A stretch of DNA of 15,251 nucleotides from an uncultured Bacilli bacterium. Lineage in GTDB: Bacteria > Bacillota_I > Bacilli_A > RF39 > UBA660. The position numbers and the translations under genes were made by a program. Positions 15,057 through 15,251 of the stretch are shown one piece after another. Below the pieces are notes generated by a model. That model saw only the letters and a program-made list of their open reading frames with translations. It was not told the origin of the DNA and ran no database searches. Each line of letters opens with the position of its first letter. Positions within the stretch are counted from its first letter, which is position 1. The stretch spans positions 1-15,251 of the forward strand of contig CANRCS010000014.1 of NCBI GenBank assembly GCA_947629195.1. The letters run 5' to 3'.

Positions 15057-15085
15057 TTGATTGTAGAACGAATGTTTGTTATAAT
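15057..15085 (+). promoter_or_regulatory. promoter of second 25-residue gene
   Basis: TTGATT (15057-15062), 17-bp spacer, TATAAT (15080-15085) with TG extension. The -35 forms one arm of a perfect 8-bp palindrome (15043-15050/15055-15062), which could be an operator. Confidence 0.75.
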
Positions 15086-15122
15086 GAATTTGGATACATT
15101 TGAAATATATCAGTTGTCTTTC

Positions 15123-15159
15123 CCTTTCATTTATATATTTATAATCTTTAAATGAAAGG
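15123..15159 (+). promoter_or_regulatory. leader hairpin covering the ribosome binding site, copy 2
   Basis: CCTTTCATTTA (15123-15133) pairs perfectly over 11 bp with TAAATGAAAGG (15149-15159). The 3' arm contains most of the AAAGGAG ribosome site (15155-15161), so translation should need opening of the stem. Confidence 0.75.
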
Positions 15160-15171
15160 AGTGTGATTTTT

Positions 15172-15249
15172 ATGACAAAAAAGGAAAATTCATTATTTGT
15201 TATAATTATTCTCCTATTTATATTAATTTTTAAATTATTATCTAAATAG
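15172..15249 (+). CDS. 25-residue hydrophobic peptide, candidate type I toxin, copy 2
   Basis: It starts MTKKENS, continues with about 17 residues dominated by Ile, Leu, Phe and Val with one internal Lys, and ends in Ser-Lys before TAG, two bases from the window edge. Length and charge layout match the copy at 13848, while roughly half of the core residues differ conservatively. AAAGGAGTG precedes the ATG by about 10 nt and lies in a perfect hairpin. The mRNA 5' end again starts with GGATACATTTGA (15092-15103). The 3' hairpins and antisense RNA expected for this copy would lie beyond the window. Function as a membrane toxin is inference. Confidence 0.7.
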   Translation: MTKKENSLFVIIILLFILIFKLLSK

Positions 15250-15251
15250 AA

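Larger units (their letters stand above)
12699..15251. repeat. tandem duplication of a two-gene divergent module
   Basis: Unit 1 spans about 12699-14036 and unit 2 starts near 14037 and runs off the right edge. Matching parts in the same order are CATATTCATAATA, the 3' end of the large minus-strand gene, the whole gene, its promoter, the plus-strand promoter, the leader hairpin and the 25-residue gene. The offset is about 1323-1339 bp. The copies differ by many substitutions and a few indels, so the duplication is not recent. The left end of unit 1 loses similarity just beyond 12699. Confidence 0.9.

Overview
The window is a very AT-rich stretch of chromosome from a low-GC Bacillota. Every gene reads cleanly in the standard code: tryptophan is TGG, and the one TGA in a reading frame sits as a stop directly before a TAG. 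Shine-Dalgarno sites are GGAGG-like and promoters are of the sigma-A type. The gene set (ligA, galU, comEA-comEC, dusB, plus surface and cytosolic proteins ending in RPV or carrying EYGEYPQ) resembles uncultured gut Bacilli with small genomes. That placement is inference. Almost all genes lie on the minus strand, so transcription runs from high to low coordinates.

Layout by region. 1-2287: an operon of two related proteins of unknown function built from a repeated PR...YExYL...YPHE module; the second gene runs off the left edge. 2342-4374: ligA with its own short promoter region. 4376-6468: galU followed by an HD-domain protein overlapping by one base (TAATG), ending in a hairpin. 6499-8061: a membrane-anchored surface protein whose best promoter has a run of eight G in the spacer between -35 and -10, which suggests phase variation. 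8062-8489: a gene-free region with DnaA-box-like sites and three hairpins. 8490-11249: the DNA-uptake genes comEC and comEA, directly abutting. 11281-11330: a perfect 15-bp hairpin followed by six T, with the only strong Shine-Dalgarno site for comEA in its loop. 11354-12644: a 66-residue membrane protein with four Asp-Cys repeats, and dusB.

12699-15251: a tandem duplication of a divergent module. Each unit holds a minus-strand DUF6273-like cytosolic protein and, from a strong plus-strand promoter, a 25-residue hydrophobic peptide too small for routine gene calling. The second large gene is broken by loss of one A in a short A run. The small genes have the hallmarks of a type I toxin-antitoxin locus: a leader hairpin that hides the ribosome binding site in both copies, a 12-nt perfect match between the mRNA 5' and 3' ends, and a convergent antisense transcript of about 118 nt with its own promoter and terminator. 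This is the most interesting content of the window. I recognise no named toxin family in the peptide.

The housekeeping genes act separately (replication and repair, UDP-glucose supply, tRNA modification), while comEA and comEC together bind and import single-stranded DNA. No tRNA, rRNA, insertion sequence or CRISPR array was seen.
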